A stretch of DNA of 64,000 bases from Agromyces rhizosphaerae (GCF_027925245.1 NZ_BSDP01000001.1:2232001-2296000); one strand, 5' to 3'. Shown: positions 30,766-40,313, counted from the stretch's first letter. Program-made: numbers and translations. The notes: a model not told the origin generated them from the sequence alone.

Positions 30766-31407
30766 ATGTCGACGATCCGCAAGCCCGTGGGGCCGCAGCC
30801 GGCCGCGGTGTACTGGCGTCGACGCATCATCGTGCTGCTGGGACTCGTGGCGGTGATCGCCGTGATCGTGCTCATCATCGTGCGGCCGGGCGCGAGCCAG
30901 GGCGCCCAGCCCGACGGGGCGGGCACGCCGGTCTCGACGACTGCGGCGACGGATGCCCCCGCCACCGCGCTGCCCACCGAGGAGGTCGCCGTCGACGGCG
31001 ACCCGTGCGCGCCCGAGAACGTGATCGTGGAGCCCGTGACCGACGCCACGACCTACGCCGCCGGCGAGCTGCCCGAGCTCACGCTGACGCTCACGAACAC
31101 GGGCCCGAACGTGTGCGTGCTGAACGCCGGCACCGCCGCCCAGGTGTTCACGATCACCAGCGGCAACGACGTCTACTGGACCTCGACCGACTGCCAGGTC
31201 GACCCGATCGACGCCGAGGTGAGCCTCACTCCGAACGAGCCGCTCAGCTCGGCCGCGGCGATCGTGTGGGACCGCACGCGCTCCGACCCCGAGACGTGCG
31301 ACGACGAGGAGCGCGAGCCCGTGCCGGCCGGCGGCGCCTCGTACCACCTCTCGGTCTCGGTCGACGGCTTCGACTCGTCGGCCACGAAGCAGATGCTCCT
31401 CTACTGA
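30766..31407 (+). CDS. Membrane-anchored extracytoplasmic hypothetical protein
   Basis: This 213-residue protein has an N-terminal cytoplasmic stretch, one membrane helix (IIVLLGLVAVIAVIVLIIV, residues about 22-42) and a Thr/Ala/Pro-rich spacer. A beta-rich outer domain of about 130 residues follows. That domain has four cysteines (GDPCAPENV, PNVCVLNAG, DCQVDPI, ETCDDEE), likely two disulfides, and the pattern LPELTLTLTNTGPN, which resembles an immunoglobulin-like fold. No function is recognised. It is followed by a long hairpin. Confidence 0.65.
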   Translation: MSTIRKPVGPQPAAVYWRRRIIVLLGLVAVIAVIVLIIVRPGASQGAQPDGAGTPVSTTAATDAPATALPTEEVAVDGDPCAPENVIVEPVTDATTYAAGELPELTLTLTNTGPNVCVLNAGTAAQVFTITSGNDVYWTSTDCQVDPIDAEVSLTPNEPLSSAAAIVWDRTRSDPETCDDEEREPVPAGGASYHLSVSVDGFDSSATKQMLLY

Positions 31408-31417
31408 GCCCGCCTTC

Positions 31418-31475
31418 CAGACCCGTCGATTTCCTGCGCTCTGAGCCTTCGGAGCGCAGTCGTTCGACGGGTCTG
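31418..31475. repeat. Long two-part hairpin (REP-like or terminator)
   Basis: Outer arms CAGACCCGTCGA and TCGACGGGTCTG pair over 12 bp. Inner arms CTGCGCTC and GAGCGCAG pair over 8 bp with a 10-base loop, and 4-base symmetric internal loops separate the two. The element starts 11 bases after a stop codon and ends 28 bases before the next start. The bipartite, highly symmetric design is more elaborate than the other terminators here. Confidence 0.6.
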
Positions 31476-31502
31476 GGGAACTCGGGAACGTAGGGTGGGG
31501 GC

Positions 31503-31910
31503 ATGGCCTCCAAGAAGAAGCGTCAACCGGCGCGCCCGCAGGAGTTCCGGTCGCAGGCGCTCGCCGAGGCCCTCGAACGGCAGGACATGGCTGCGGTCGC
31601 CCTCGCGCTGCGTCACGGCAACACCGTCGTGCCGCTGATCAAGCCGGGCCCGCGCGACAAGCCCCTCGACGGCGGCGAGGTCTGGACCTACCGCGACCCG
31701 AACACCGCCGAGGTCGCCCTGCTGCTCTTCAGCGATGCCGCGAACAAGCCCGCCAACCTGCCGCCCGCGGTCGGCCTGCACAGCCCGGCGTGGCTGCGCT
31801 CGTTCCTCAGCACGCACCGCTCGGAGATCACGACCGTGTTCCTCGACATCGCCGGCCCGCACCCGATGCAGGCGTCGCCCGGCGACCTGCTCGCCGCGCT
31901 CGACGCCTAG
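31503..31910 (+). CDS. SseB-like small protein
   Basis: This 135-residue soluble protein has a basic N-terminal tail (MASKKKRQPARPQEFRSQ). An alpha/beta domain follows, containing ALERQDMAAVALALRHGNTVVPLI, VALLLFSDAANKPANLP and WLRSFLSTHR. The layout resembles SseB-family N-terminal domains, small proteins without a settled role in bacteria. The ATG at 31503 follows the GGGTGGGGGC leader. The resemblance is moderate and the function unknown. Confidence 0.6.
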   Translation: MASKKKRQPARPQEFRSQALAEALERQDMAAVALALRHGNTVVPLIKPGPRDKPLDGGEVWTYRDPNTAEVALLLFSDAANKPANLPPAVGLHSPAWLRSFLSTHRSEITTVFLDIAGPHPMQASPGDLLAALDA

Positions 31911-31970
31911 CTTCTCCGGCGGGGCGAGCGGATGCCCCTGAGCCGGCCGCGCCCGTGAGCCGAGCCGGCG

Positions 31971-33335
31971 TCAGAACACCGCGTCGAGCTCCTGCTCCCG
32001 GGCGGATGCCCGGGTCATGAGCGCGTGCTCGACGGCCGCCTTGACGCTGCCGACCTCGTCGTCGATGAGGCGGCGGTAGCCGAGCCGTCGTGCCTCGGCG
32101 GCGCGCTGCCGGGCGGCCGCGACCGGCCGCACCTCGCCGGCGAGGCTGATCTCGCCGACCGCGGCGATCTCGGCCAGCACCGCGCGGTCGCTCATCGCGC
32201 TCGCGATGGCCACCGCGATCGCGAGGTCGGCGCCCGGCTCGGCGAGCCGCACCCCGCCGACCGTCGAGACGTACACGTCGTGCGCGCCGAGCCGCGAGTA
32301 CCCCGCCCGCCGCTCGAGCACCGCGATGATCATGGCCACCCGAGACGAGTCGACGCCGCTCACCACGCGCCGCGGCTGGGGCGCGTTGGTCGAGACGACG
32401 AGCGCCTGCACCTCGACCGGCAGCGCGCGCCGGCCCTCGAGCGCCACGGTCACGCAGGTGCCGCTCACCGCGACCCGCGACCGCGAGAGGAACAGTCCGC
32501 TCGGGTCGGGCACCTCGCTGATGCCCTCGCCGGTCATCTCGAAGCAGCCGACCTCGTCGGTCGGGCCGAACCGGTTCTTGAGCGCGCGCACGAAGCGCAG
32601 CGCCGTGTGCCGGTCGCCCTCGAACTGGCAGACGACGTCGACGAGATGCTCGAGCAGTCGCGGGCCCGCGATGGAGCCGTCCTTCGTGACGTGCCCGACG
32701 AGCAGCACCGGGAGGTGTCGCTGCTTCGCGAGCCGGATGAGCGTGGACGCGACCTCGCGCACCTGGCTCGGCTGCCCGGCGACGCCGTCGGACTCGGCGC
32801 TCGACACGGTCTGCACCGAGTCGACGATGAGCAGGTCGGGCTCGACCGCGTCGACCTGCCCGAGCACGGTCGCGAGGTCGGTCTCGGATGCGAGGAAGAG
32901 CGTGTCGTGCAGCGCACCCGTGCGCTCGGCGCGCAGGCGCACCTGCGCAACCGACTCCTCGGCGCTCACGTACAGCACACGGCGGCCGGATGCAGCGGCG
33001 CGCGCCGCGACCTCGAGCAGCAGCGTCGACTTGCCGACGCCCGGCTCGCCGCTCAGCAGGATGGCCGCGCCCGGCACGATGCCGCCGCCCAGCACGCGGT
33101 CGAATTCGCCGACGCCCGTCGGGCGATGCCGCGAATCCTCGGCCGCCGCCTCGGTGATGGGCCGGGCTCGCGAGGCATCCGCCACCGCCGCCGGCCGCAC
33201 GGCCTTCGCCTCGGCCGCAGCAGCGCCGTGCTCGACGACGGTGCCCCACTGCTGGCACTCGCCGCAGCGGCCCACCCACTTGACCGTCGTCCAGCCGCAC
33301 TCGGAGCAGCGGAACGACGTGGAGGGGCGGGCCAT
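31971..33335 (-). CDS. radA: DNA repair protein RadA
   Basis: This 454-residue RecA-like helicase helps process recombination intermediates. It has the N-terminal four-cysteine zinc finger FRCSECGW...RCGECQQW (residues about 9-30). Walker A is GEPGVGKST at 96-104, Walker B is LLIVDSVQT, and the RadA-specific KNRFG motif is at 253-257. The C-terminal Lon-protease-like domain is present, with DVYVSTVGGVRLAEPGADLA. All key residues are intact. The nearest plus-strand neighbour downstream of its start is a tRNA-Ser gene. Confidence 0.97.
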   Translation of the reverse strand: MARPSTSFRCSECGWTTVKWVGRCGECQQWGTVVEHGAAAAEAKAVRPAAVADASRARPITEAAAEDSRHRPTGVGEFDRVLGGGIVPGAAILLSGEPGVGKSTLLLEVAARAAASGRRVLYVSAEESVAQVRLRAERTGALHDTLFLASETDLATVLGQVDAVEPDLLIVDSVQTVSSAESDGVAGQPSQVREVASTLIRLAKQRHLPVLLVGHVTKDGSIAGPRLLEHLVDVVCQFEGDRHTALRFVRALKNRFGPTDEVGCFEMTGEGISEVPDPSGLFLSRSRVAVSGTCVTVALEGRRALPVEVQALVVSTNAPQPRRVVSGVDSSRVAMIIAVLERRAGYSRLGAHDVYVSTVGGVRLAEPGADLAIAVAIASAMSDRAVLAEIAAVGEISLAGEVRPVAAARQRAAEARRLGYRRLIDDEVGSVKAAVEHALMTRASAREQELDAVF

Positions 33336-33453
33336 GCTGCGAGTGTAGGCGCGGCCCCCGACAGCCGGCGCGAGGCGCTGCGCGTGCCGCCCGGGCCCTG
33401 CGGCATCCGCCCTCGTTTTGGCGCAGCGCGCCGTCGCGGTTACGATAGTCGGC

Positions 33454-33540
33454 GGTACCGTGTCCGAGCGGCCTAAGGTGCAACTCTCGAAAAGTTGTGT
33501 GGGTGAAAGCCCACCGTGGGTTCAAATCCCACCGGTACCG
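33454..33540 (+). tRNA. tRNA-Ser(CGA)
   Basis: This 87-base class II tRNA has acceptor GGTACCG pairing with CGGTACC. The anticodon stem CAACT/AGTTG encloses loop CUCGAAA, giving anticodon CGA, and a long variable arm (TGTGGGTGAAAGCCCACC) is present. The discriminator is G at 33540 and no CCA is encoded. An isolated gene with its own terminator. Confidence 0.95.
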
Positions 33541-33546
33541 CTCCAG

Positions 33547-33570
33547 AAACCCCCTCCTCGGAGGGGGTTT
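33547..33570 (+). terminator. Rho-independent terminator of tRNA-Ser
   Basis: AAACCCCCTC, loop CTCG, GAGGGGGTTT form a 10-bp stem 6 bases after the tRNA; the 3' arm ends in TTT. The convergent TRIC gene ends 20 bases further on and may use it as well. Confidence 0.85.
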
Positions 33571-33590
33571 CGTCGTTCCCGTGGATGGGT

Positions 33591-34304
33591 TCAGCGGCGG
33601 AGGTCGTCCGGGTCGATCGTGGGGAGCTGCCCGGTGGGCGGCGCGTTGTAGACGAACGTCGGCACGCCCCAGCCCGTGAGCACCGAGACGATGCGGATCG
33701 TGGGGATGATCACGATCGGCACCCAGAACACGACCAGCTCGGGCACGTCGAGCTCGAGCAGCAGCACGTAGACGAGCGCGCCGACGAGTGCCGCGGTGAT
33801 GTAGAACTGCCCGCCGCGCAGCACGTCGGGGATCTCGTTCGCGAGCATGTCCCGGATGATGCCGCCGCCGACACCCGCGATGACGCCGATGATCGCCGCG
33901 CCCACCGGGTTCGCCCCGGCCTGGATCGCCACGTTCGTGCCGACGACGACGAAGAGCGCCATGCCCGCGGCATCCGACAGCTGCACGATCCGGTAGCGAC
34001 GCAGCAGGTCGATCGCGCGCGTCCGGGTGAGCGGCACGACGACCAGCGCGGTGATCGCGCCGACGAGCAGGAACGTGGGGTTCTGCACCCAGAACACCGG
34101 CGTGCTGCCGAGCAGCAGGTCGCGCACCGTGCCGCCGCCGACGCTGACGATGCAGGCGAGCACGATCACGCCCACGAGGTCCATCTGCTTGCGGCCTGCG
34201 GCGACCGCCCCGGAGATCGCGAACGCGACGGTGCCGGCGTACTCCAGCGACGCCTGCACCACGGCGAGTGCGGTCGAGACCGAATCGGATGCCGCTGAGA
34301 TCAT
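33591..34304 (-). CDS. TRIC cation channel family protein
   Basis: This 237-residue membrane protein has the UPF0126/TRIC layout: two homologous halves of three helices plus a seventh helix. The paired pore motifs are GVIVLACIVSVGGGTVRDLLLG (first half) and GVIAGVGGGIIRDML (second half), each with the conserved GGG and RD. Prokaryotic TRIC proteins form potassium-permeable trimeric channels in the membrane. It starts at 34304, divergent from the LuxR-type regulator at 34405. Confidence 0.92.
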   Translation of the reverse strand: MISAASDSVSTALAVVQASLEYAGTVAFAISGAVAAGRKQMDLVGVIVLACIVSVGGGTVRDLLLGSTPVFWVQNPTFLLVGAITALVVVPLTRTRAIDLLRRYRIVQLSDAAGMALFVVVGTNVAIQAGANPVGAAIIGVIAGVGGGIIRDMLANEIPDVLRGGQFYITAALVGALVYVLLLELDVPELVVFWVPIVIIPTIRIVSVLTGWGVPTFVYNAPPTGQLPTIDPDDLRR

Positions 34305-34404
34305 CGCCCCTCCCTCCGCCAGTCACTCTAGGCCGAGGCGCGAAGCCACGATGGCCCCTCGATTGGGAGGGGCTACACGGCTCGCGAACTGCCATCATGA
34401 GGGC

Positions 34405-37350
34405 ATGCCCACGACGGTATCCGCCCCGATCATGGTGGGCAGGAGCGCCGAGCTCGGCACCCTGCGGGAGGTGTTCGCCTCGGGGCGCGACGGCCGACCG
34501 GCCGCCGTCGTGGTGCGCGGGGAGGCCGGGATCGGCAAGTCCCGGCTCGTGAGCGAGTTCCTGACGGCGGTGCGTGAGCCGGCCGACGGTGCGCCCGTCG
34601 TCGTGGCGGTGGGCCAGTGCGTCGACCTGGGGCCGATCGGCGCCCCGTTCACGCCGTTGCGACCGATGCTGCGCGACCTCATCGACGCCGTCGGCGAGGA
34701 GGCGTTCCAGTCTGCGGCTGGTGGGGGAGCGGTGCTCGGCATCCTCGCGTCGCTGCTGCCCGAACTGACGGCCGGGGAGGTGCCGGCGGCGGTCGGCGGG
34801 CCGGACCAGGTCGCCGAGTCGATCGAGCGGCTCCTCGAGCACCTCTCCTCGACCCACCACCTGGTGCTCGTGATCGAAGACCTGCACTGGGCCGACACCG
34901 CCACGCTCGCCCTGCTCAGGACGCTCGCCACGAGCCTGCGCGGGCAGCGGCTGACCCTCGTGATGACCTATCGCACCGACGACGTCGGCCGGGGGCATCC
35001 GCTGCGATCGGTGCTGGGGGAGCTCGAGCGCAGCCGCAACGTCGTACGTGTCGAGTTGACGCGGCTCACCTCCGCCGAGGTGGGCGAGCAGATCCGCGCG
35101 ATCGCTGGAGATGCCGTCGCCGAGCAGCTCGCCGACCGCGTCGCGCTGCGCAGCGACGGCGTGCCGTTCCTGGTCGAGGAGGTGCTCGCCGTCGGTGACG
35201 GGCCGCTCGCCGACACCGTCGTCGACCTGGTGCTCGCGCGCTGGGAACGCCTGTCGCGCGCCGCGCAACGCGTGGTCGGGGTGCTGGCCGTAGGCGGAGT
35301 GCGGGTGTCCGACGAAGTGCTGCGCCAGGTGGCCGACATCGACGGCCTCGACGAGGCGCTGCGCGAGGCGATCGACGCGAACGTGCTGTCGGTCGAGGGT
35401 GAGGCGTATGTCTTCCGGCATGCGCTCATCCGCGAGGCGGTGCACGCCGACCTGCTGGCGGGCGAGCGCCTCGGACTGCATCGCCGGTACGCCGAGGCGC
35501 TGCAGGTCCGGCTCGACGGGGGCGACGCGTCGGTCGCCGCGGAGGCTGCGGAGCACTGGCTCGCGGCACGCGACGACGACCGCGCGTTCCGCGCCACGGT
35601 GCGGGCGTATCGCGATGCCGCGGCGAGCTTCGCCCCGCCGGCAGCGGCCCGATTCGGTGAGCGGGTGCTGGCGCTCTGGAGCAACGCGCACGACCCCGAG
35701 CAGGTCGTGGGCACGACTCATGCCGGCTTCGCGGCCGACCTCTGCGACGTGCTCAACGACCTCGGCGACATGGAGCGCCTCCGCGCGGTCGCCCTCCAGG
35801 CGCTGGAGACGCCCGGACTCGACCGGATCGTCGAGGCCCGCCTGTGCGTGCAGCTGGCCATCGCCGCCAGCACGACCGCCGACTACACGGTGCACCGCGA
35901 GTGGATGGCGCGCGCGGAGGCGGCGCTGGGATCCGCAGACGGGCCGGAGGAGAAGCGGCTGCTCGCGCTGGCGCTCTCGGGCCGGGCCGTATCGCCCGAG
36001 CTCGGGGACGCGCCGCCGGAGATGTTGGAACAGCTCGAGGCGCGCGCGCTCGCGCTCGCCCGCGAGAGCGGCGACGTCGACGCGATCGCGAACGTCGTGC
36101 AGCGGATCGGTTGGCGCTGCCTTGCGCGCGGCGACATCGAGGGTGCGGTCGAGGCGCATCTCGAGGTGACCCGCATCGCCCGCCCCGGCAACCTGCGATA
36201 CATCGCGCTCTGCAACCTCTCCGACCTGTACTTCCGGCTGGGGCGGTACGACGACGCGATCGCGCTGGCCCGGGATGCCGTCGACGAGTGCGTGCGGCTG
36301 GGCGTGGAGCGACTCCACGGCTCGATCATCCGCACGAACCTGGGCGAATCGCTGATCGCCAGCGGCCACCTCGACGAGGGGATCGCCGAGGAACGGCGGG
36401 CGCTCGCGCTCCTGCCGCACGGCTCGGTGTTCCGCTCGTTCGCGCTGCGCACCATCATGTGGGCCGAGATCTGGGCCGACCGGCCGGAGGACGCAGCGCT
36501 GACCGGTGAGGGCGAAGACGGCGCCGCGAGTGCAGCGACGACCGAGGACCGCGACGAGGGGCTCGGGTGGAAGCGCACGCTCGCCACGGCCGACCTGATC
36601 GCGGCCGAGTCCGCGACCGGTGACGAGCGGAGCGCACTCATCGGCTCGGCGGTCGCGCACGCCGCGACCGTCACCGAGGACTTCGCAGAGATCACCCCCG
36701 GCTTCCGGGAGCAGATGCTGCCCACCGCGGCGTGGGCGCTGCGGGCCGCGGCCGAGGCAGGGGTGTCGAACGAGGTGACCGCCGCGCTGCGCTCGGTCGT
36801 CGAGCAGGACGTCGCCGCCATCGACGACGTCGGGCCGCGCGCGTTCTTCCGCGCCATCGTGCCCGCCGAGCTCGCGGGGGCCGACGGTGCATCGGTCGTG
36901 TCGCGCGTCGCGCTCTGGCGGGTGGTGGTCGATGCCTGCGCGAACGCCGCCGTGCCGCGACTCGCGGTGCACTACGCCCACTACCGGCTCGCCGAGCAGC
37001 TCGTCGCAGCCGGAGAGCGGGAGGAGGCTGCGGCGCTGCTCGACGGCCTCGTCGCACATGCGGGCGAAGACGGCCTCGTGGTCGTGGCACGGTGGGCGCG
37101 CGAGCTCCGCGAGCGTGCCGGCCTCGCTCGCCGGGGAGGCGGGCCGGCCGACGCCACGCAGCTGACCGCCCGCGAACGGCAGGTGCTCGACCTCGTCGCG
37201 GCCGGGCTCACGAACCGGCAGATCGGCGAGCGCCTGTTCATCTCGCACAAGACCGCGTCGGTGCACGTCTCGGCGATCCTCGCGAAGGTCGGCGCGGCGA
37301 ACCGCGCCGAGGCGGCTGCCTACGCGGCCCGGCTCTCCGAGGGCGACTGA
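34405..37350 (+). CDS. Large LuxR-family regulator with AAA ATPase (LAL-type)
   Basis: This 981-residue protein is built like MalT/LAL regulators. The N-terminal AAA-16 ATPase domain has Walker A GEAGIGKS at residues 39-46, Walker B LVIEDLHWADTAT and an arginine-finger region. A long helical TPR-like middle of about 550 residues follows. The C-terminal LuxR helix-turn-helix is at about 920-981 (LTARERQVLDLVAAGLTNRQ, then the ISHKTASVHVSAIL helix). These proteins hold ATP and switch on target operons when a ligand binds the repeat domain. The ATG at 34405 is chosen because the homologous domain begins there; a longer frame crosses the divergent TRIC gene. Targets are unknown; it converges on an MFS exporter gene with a 6-base gap. 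Confidence 0.88.
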   Translation: MPTTVSAPIMVGRSAELGTLREVFASGRDGRPAAVVVRGEAGIGKSRLVSEFLTAVREPADGAPVVVAVGQCVDLGPIGAPFTPLRPMLRDLIDAVGEEAFQSAAGGGAVLGILASLLPELTAGEVPAAVGGPDQVAESIERLLEHLSSTHHLVLVIEDLHWADTATLALLRTLATSLRGQRLTLVMTYRTDDVGRGHPLRSVLGELERSRNVVRVELTRLTSAEVGEQIRAIAGDAVAEQLADRVALRSDGVPFLVEEVLAVGDGPLADTVVDLVLARWERLSRAAQRVVGVLAVGGVRVSDEVLRQVADIDGLDEALREAIDANVLSVEGEAYVFRHALIREAVHADLLAGERLGLHRRYAEALQVRLDGGDASVAAEAAEHWLAARDDDRAFRATVRAYRDAAASFAPPAAARFGERVLALWSNAHDPEQVVGTTHAGFAADLCDVLNDLGDMERLRAVALQALETPGLDRIVEARLCVQLAIAASTTADYTVHREWMARAEAALGSADGPEEKRLLALALSGRAVSPELGDAPPEMLEQLEARALALARESGDVDAIANVVQRIGWRCLARGDIEGAVEAHLEVTRIARPGNLRYIALCNLSDLYFRLGRYDDAIALARDAVDECVRLGVERLHGSIIRTNLGESLIASGHLDEGIAEERRALALLPHGSVFRSFALRTIMWAEIWADRPEDAALTGEGEDGAASAATTEDRDEGLGWKRTLATADLIAAESATGDERSALIGSAVAHAATVTEDFAEITPGFREQMLPTAAWALRAAAEAGVSNEVTAALRSVVEQDVAAIDDVGPRAFFRAIVPAELAGADGASVVSRVALWRVVVDACANAAVPRLAVHYAHYRLAEQLVAAGEREEAAALLDGLVAHAGEDGLVVVARWARELRERAGLARRGGGPADATQLTARERQVLDLVAAGLTNRQIGERLFISHKTASVHVSAILAKVGAANRAEAAAYAARLSEGD

Positions 37351-37356
37351 CGGCCG

Positions 37357-38622
37357 TCAGCGCGAGGCGCGAGCGGCGACGCGCGACGCCACGGTGAACG
37401 ATCCGAGCGCGAGGCCGGCGCACGCGACCATGACGATGGCGAGCGGGAGCGCCGTCGACTCGCCGCCGACGCCCACGATCGGGGCGACCGCCGCGCCCAG
37501 GGCGAACTGGGTCGCGCCGAGCACCGCCGAGCCCGTGCCCGCGGCCCGTGGCACGGCGCCGAGCGCGAGGGCGGTCGCGTTGCCCATGACCAGGCCGAGG
37601 CTGCTCACGCAGACGAACAGCGGCACCGCGAGCCAGCCGGCGGGCGCACCCGACAGGCTGAGCGCGAGGAAGGCCACCGCCCCGGTCAGGATCGCCGACA
37701 GGCCGACGGCGACGAGCCGGGCCGGTTCGACGGATGCCGCGAGCCTGGCCGCGACCCAGGTCATCGCCATGAGCCCGAGCGCGTTCACCCCGAACCCGAG
37801 GCCGTAGACGACCGGGCCCACGCCCATCATCACCTGGTACACGAACGGCGATGCGGCGATGTACGACATCATGACCGCGAAGCCGAACCCGAAGGCGAGC
37901 GTGTTGCCGACGAACACCGCCGAGCCGAGGTCGCGCGCGCCCGATCCGTGGGTCGACTGCAGCGCCCGGAGTTCGTCGCGCCGCGACCTCGGGAGCGACT
38001 CGGGCACGACGGTGAGGACGCCGGCCAGCATCAGCACGGCGAGGCCGAGCACGACGCCCAGCAGCCCGCGCCAGCCGAGCGGGTCGGCGAGGATCCCGCC
38101 GATGAGGGGTGCGATGACCGGGGCGACCCCGACCACGAGCATCATGAGGCTGAACGCGCGCGCGGCGGCACGCCCGGTCGCCAGGTCGGCGATCACGGCC
38201 CTGGCGATGACCATGCCCGCCGCGCCGGTGACGCCCTGCGCGAAGCGCGCCGCGGTGAGCACCTCCACGTTCGGCGCCAGCACCGCGATCGTGCTCGCGG
38301 CCACGTAGATCGCTGCGCCGACGATGAGCGGCACGCGCCGTCCGAAGCGGTCGGATACCGGGCCGAAGACGAGCTGGCCGACGGCCAGCCCGAGCAGGAA
38401 CGCCGTGAGGGTGACCTGCACGCCGCTCGCGGTCGTGTCGAGGTCGTCCAGCATCTCGGGGAACGCGGGCAGGTACAGGTCGGTCGCGAACGGCGCGACC
38501 GCGGTGAGGAGGCCGAGCGTGACGAGCAGGAGCGGCGTCACGCGCAGTCCGGCCGGTGCGGGCGAGGTGCCGGGGATACGGTGCTGCTCCGGCGACGCCG
38601 GCGGGTCCTGGTGCGTGCTCAT
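37357..38622 (-). CDS. Bcr/CflA family multidrug efflux MFS transporter
   Basis: This 421-residue transporter has 12 predicted membrane helices. It shows the hallmark N-terminal region PFATDLYLPAFPEM, the MFS motif GPVSDRFGRRVPLI between helices 2 and 3, and RFAQGVTGAAGMVIARAVI in helix 4. The family exports drugs such as bicyclomycin and sulfonamides, or small peptides and cysteine, by proton antiport. The preceding N-terminal 25 residues are polar. The gene is last before a 70-base gap to the sulfatase on the same strand. The substrate is unknown. Confidence 0.9.
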   Translation of the reverse strand: MSTHQDPPASPEQHRIPGTSPAPAGLRVTPLLLVTLGLLTAVAPFATDLYLPAFPEMLDDLDTTASGVQVTLTAFLLGLAVGQLVFGPVSDRFGRRVPLIVGAAIYVAASTIAVLAPNVEVLTAARFAQGVTGAAGMVIARAVIADLATGRAAARAFSLMMLVVGVAPVIAPLIGGILADPLGWRGLLGVVLGLAVLMLAGVLTVVPESLPRSRRDELRALQSTHGSGARDLGSAVFVGNTLAFGFGFAVMMSYIAASPFVYQVMMGVGPVVYGLGFGVNALGLMAMTWVAARLAASVEPARLVAVGLSAILTGAVAFLALSLSGAPAGWLAVPLFVCVSSLGLVMGNATALALGAVPRAAGTGSAVLGATQFALGAAVAPIVGVGGESTALPLAIVMVACAGLALGSFTVASRVAARASR

Positions 38623-38691
38623 CGTCTGACAACCTATCGCCGGTGATCGTCACCGGTGAGCCGCGGCGTCCGTCCCGCCCACGGCGCGGCG

Positions 38692-40191
38692 TCAGGAGTT
38701 CCCGGCGACGTCTTGCAGCTTCTCCAGCACCTGGTCGATCGTGAACGACGCCGGCCGCTGGCGCACCGGGAACTCCTCGAGCGTCGAGAGCATCTTCGCC
38801 ACGTACGCCTGCGCGGGCACGAACAGGAAGACGCGGTCGAGCAGCCAGTCGTAGTAGGTGTTCGACGTCTGGTCGGCGCGTTCGTACGGGTCGGTGCGCA
38901 GGTTGAAGAGCTTCGGCGCGCGCAGCTCGACCCACGGGTCGAGCCAGACGGCGAGCGTGCCCTGGGTGCGCTGCTCGAGGAAGACGATCTTCCAGTTGTC
39001 GTAGCGGATGGCCGTGAGGTCACCCTCGTCGGAGACGTAGAAGAAGTGCTTGCGCGGGCTCTCGTCGACCTCGCCCGTGAGGTACGGCATCAGGTCGTGC
39101 CCGTCGAGATGCACCTTGAAGTGCGAGCCCGCGAGCTCGGTGCCCGCGGCGAGGCGGTCGGCCACGTCGTGGTCGCCGACGGCCGAGAGCAGCGTGACGA
39201 ACCAGTCGTCGTGGCTCGCGATGCCGTTCAGCACCGTGCCCTCCGGGATGTGCCCGGGCCAGCGCACCATCGCCGGCACGCGATAGGCGCCCTCCCAGTT
39301 CGAGTTCTTCTCGTTGCGGAACGGTGTCATGCCGGCATCCGGCCAGCTGTTCATGTGCGGCCCGTTGTCGGTCGAGTACATGACGATCGTGTTCTCGGCC
39401 AGGCCCAGCTCGTCGAGCAGGTCGAGCAGGTCGCCGACCAGGTTGTCGTGGTCGATCATCGTGTCGTGGTACTCCGACTGCCACCGACCGGCCTGGCCGC
39501 GACTCGACTCCTTGGTGTGGGTGCGGAAGTGCATGTGCGTAGAGTTGAACCAGACGAAGAACGGGGTGTCGTCGGCGGCCTGCGTGCGGATGAAGTCGGC
39601 CGCCGCATCGCGGAACTCCTCGTCGCAGGTCTCCATGCGCTTCCGGGTGAGGGGCCCGGTGTCCTCGACGCGCTGCGTGCCGTCGCCGTTCGCCCAGGAG
39701 TGGATGACCCCGCGCGGGCGGAACCGCTCGCTGAAGTTCGGGATCTCGTCGTCGGTGGGGTAGTCGGGGTGCTCCGGCTCCTCCTCGGCGTTCAGGTGGT
39801 ACAGGTTGCCGAAGAACTCGTCGAACCCGTGCATCGTGGGCAGGAACTCGTCGCGGTCGCCGAGGTGGTTCTTGCCGAACTGGCCGGTGGCGTAGCCGTG
39901 CTCCTTGAGCGCGGTGGCGATGGTCGGGTCCTCGGCGCGCAGGCCGATGTCCGCACCCGGCATGCCGACCTTCGTGAGTCCCGTGCGGTACGGGTTCTGC
40001 CCGGTGATGAAGGCGGCGCGACCGGCCGTGCAGCTCTGCTCGCCGTAGTAGTCCGTGAAGCGCACGCCCTCCTCGCCCACGCGGTCGATGTTCGGGGTGC
40101 GGTACCCCATCAACCCGTCGGAGTAGGCGCTGACATTCGAGATGCCGATGTCGTCGCCCCAGATGATGAGGATGTTGGGCGTGTCGGCCAT
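38692..40191 (-). CDS. Type I sulfatase (arylsulfatase)
   Basis: This 499-residue enzyme cleaves sulfate esters. The active-site motif is C54-T-A-G-R58 (consensus C-x-P/A-x-R), where C54 must be oxidised to formylglycine. The metal-binding DD at 13-14 (WGDDIG), GKNHLG at 106-111 and the STDNGPHMN segment are also present. There is no signal peptide (MADTPNILII), so it acts in the cytoplasm. That fits maturation by the formylglycine-generating enzyme encoded at 41844-42758. Its start is divergent from the multicopper oxidase, 140 bases away. The substrate is unknown; tail residues do not indicate it. Confidence 0.93.
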   Translation of the reverse strand: MADTPNILIIWGDDIGISNVSAYSDGLMGYRTPNIDRVGEEGVRFTDYYGEQSCTAGRAAFITGQNPYRTGLTKVGMPGADIGLRAEDPTIATALKEHGYATGQFGKNHLGDRDEFLPTMHGFDEFFGNLYHLNAEEEPEHPDYPTDDEIPNFSERFRPRGVIHSWANGDGTQRVEDTGPLTRKRMETCDEEFRDAAADFIRTQAADDTPFFVWFNSTHMHFRTHTKESSRGQAGRWQSEYHDTMIDHDNLVGDLLDLLDELGLAENTIVMYSTDNGPHMNSWPDAGMTPFRNEKNSNWEGAYRVPAMVRWPGHIPEGTVLNGIASHDDWFVTLLSAVGDHDVADRLAAGTELAGSHFKVHLDGHDLMPYLTGEVDESPRKHFFYVSDEGDLTAIRYDNWKIVFLEQRTQGTLAVWLDPWVELRAPKLFNLRTDPYERADQTSNTYYDWLLDRVFLFVPAQAYVAKMLSTLEEFPVRQRPASFTIDQVLEKLQDVAGNS

Positions 40192-40313
40192 GACGTGTCC
40201 TTCCTGCGTCGATGGGGGAACCGTCGAGTGGGGGAACACGGCCATCCAACCATCGCCGAACGCCGGGCGACAGGGGCGGAGGGTGAACTTTCGACATAGC
40301 ATGGAGGCGCGAG

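Noticed and set aside
34027..34404. N-terminal extension of the LuxR-type regulator
   Set aside because: The extension crosses the TRIC gene and shows no homologous domain; the ATPase domain begins right after the ATG at 34405.
31828..37266. Very long open frame (about 1,800 codons) on the minus strand across radA, tRNA-Ser, TRIC and the LuxR-type gene
   Set aside because: It is a G+C-driven antisense frame. It runs through a tRNA gene and several well-identified genes, and its composition (Arg, Gly, Ala-rich) has no domain pattern.
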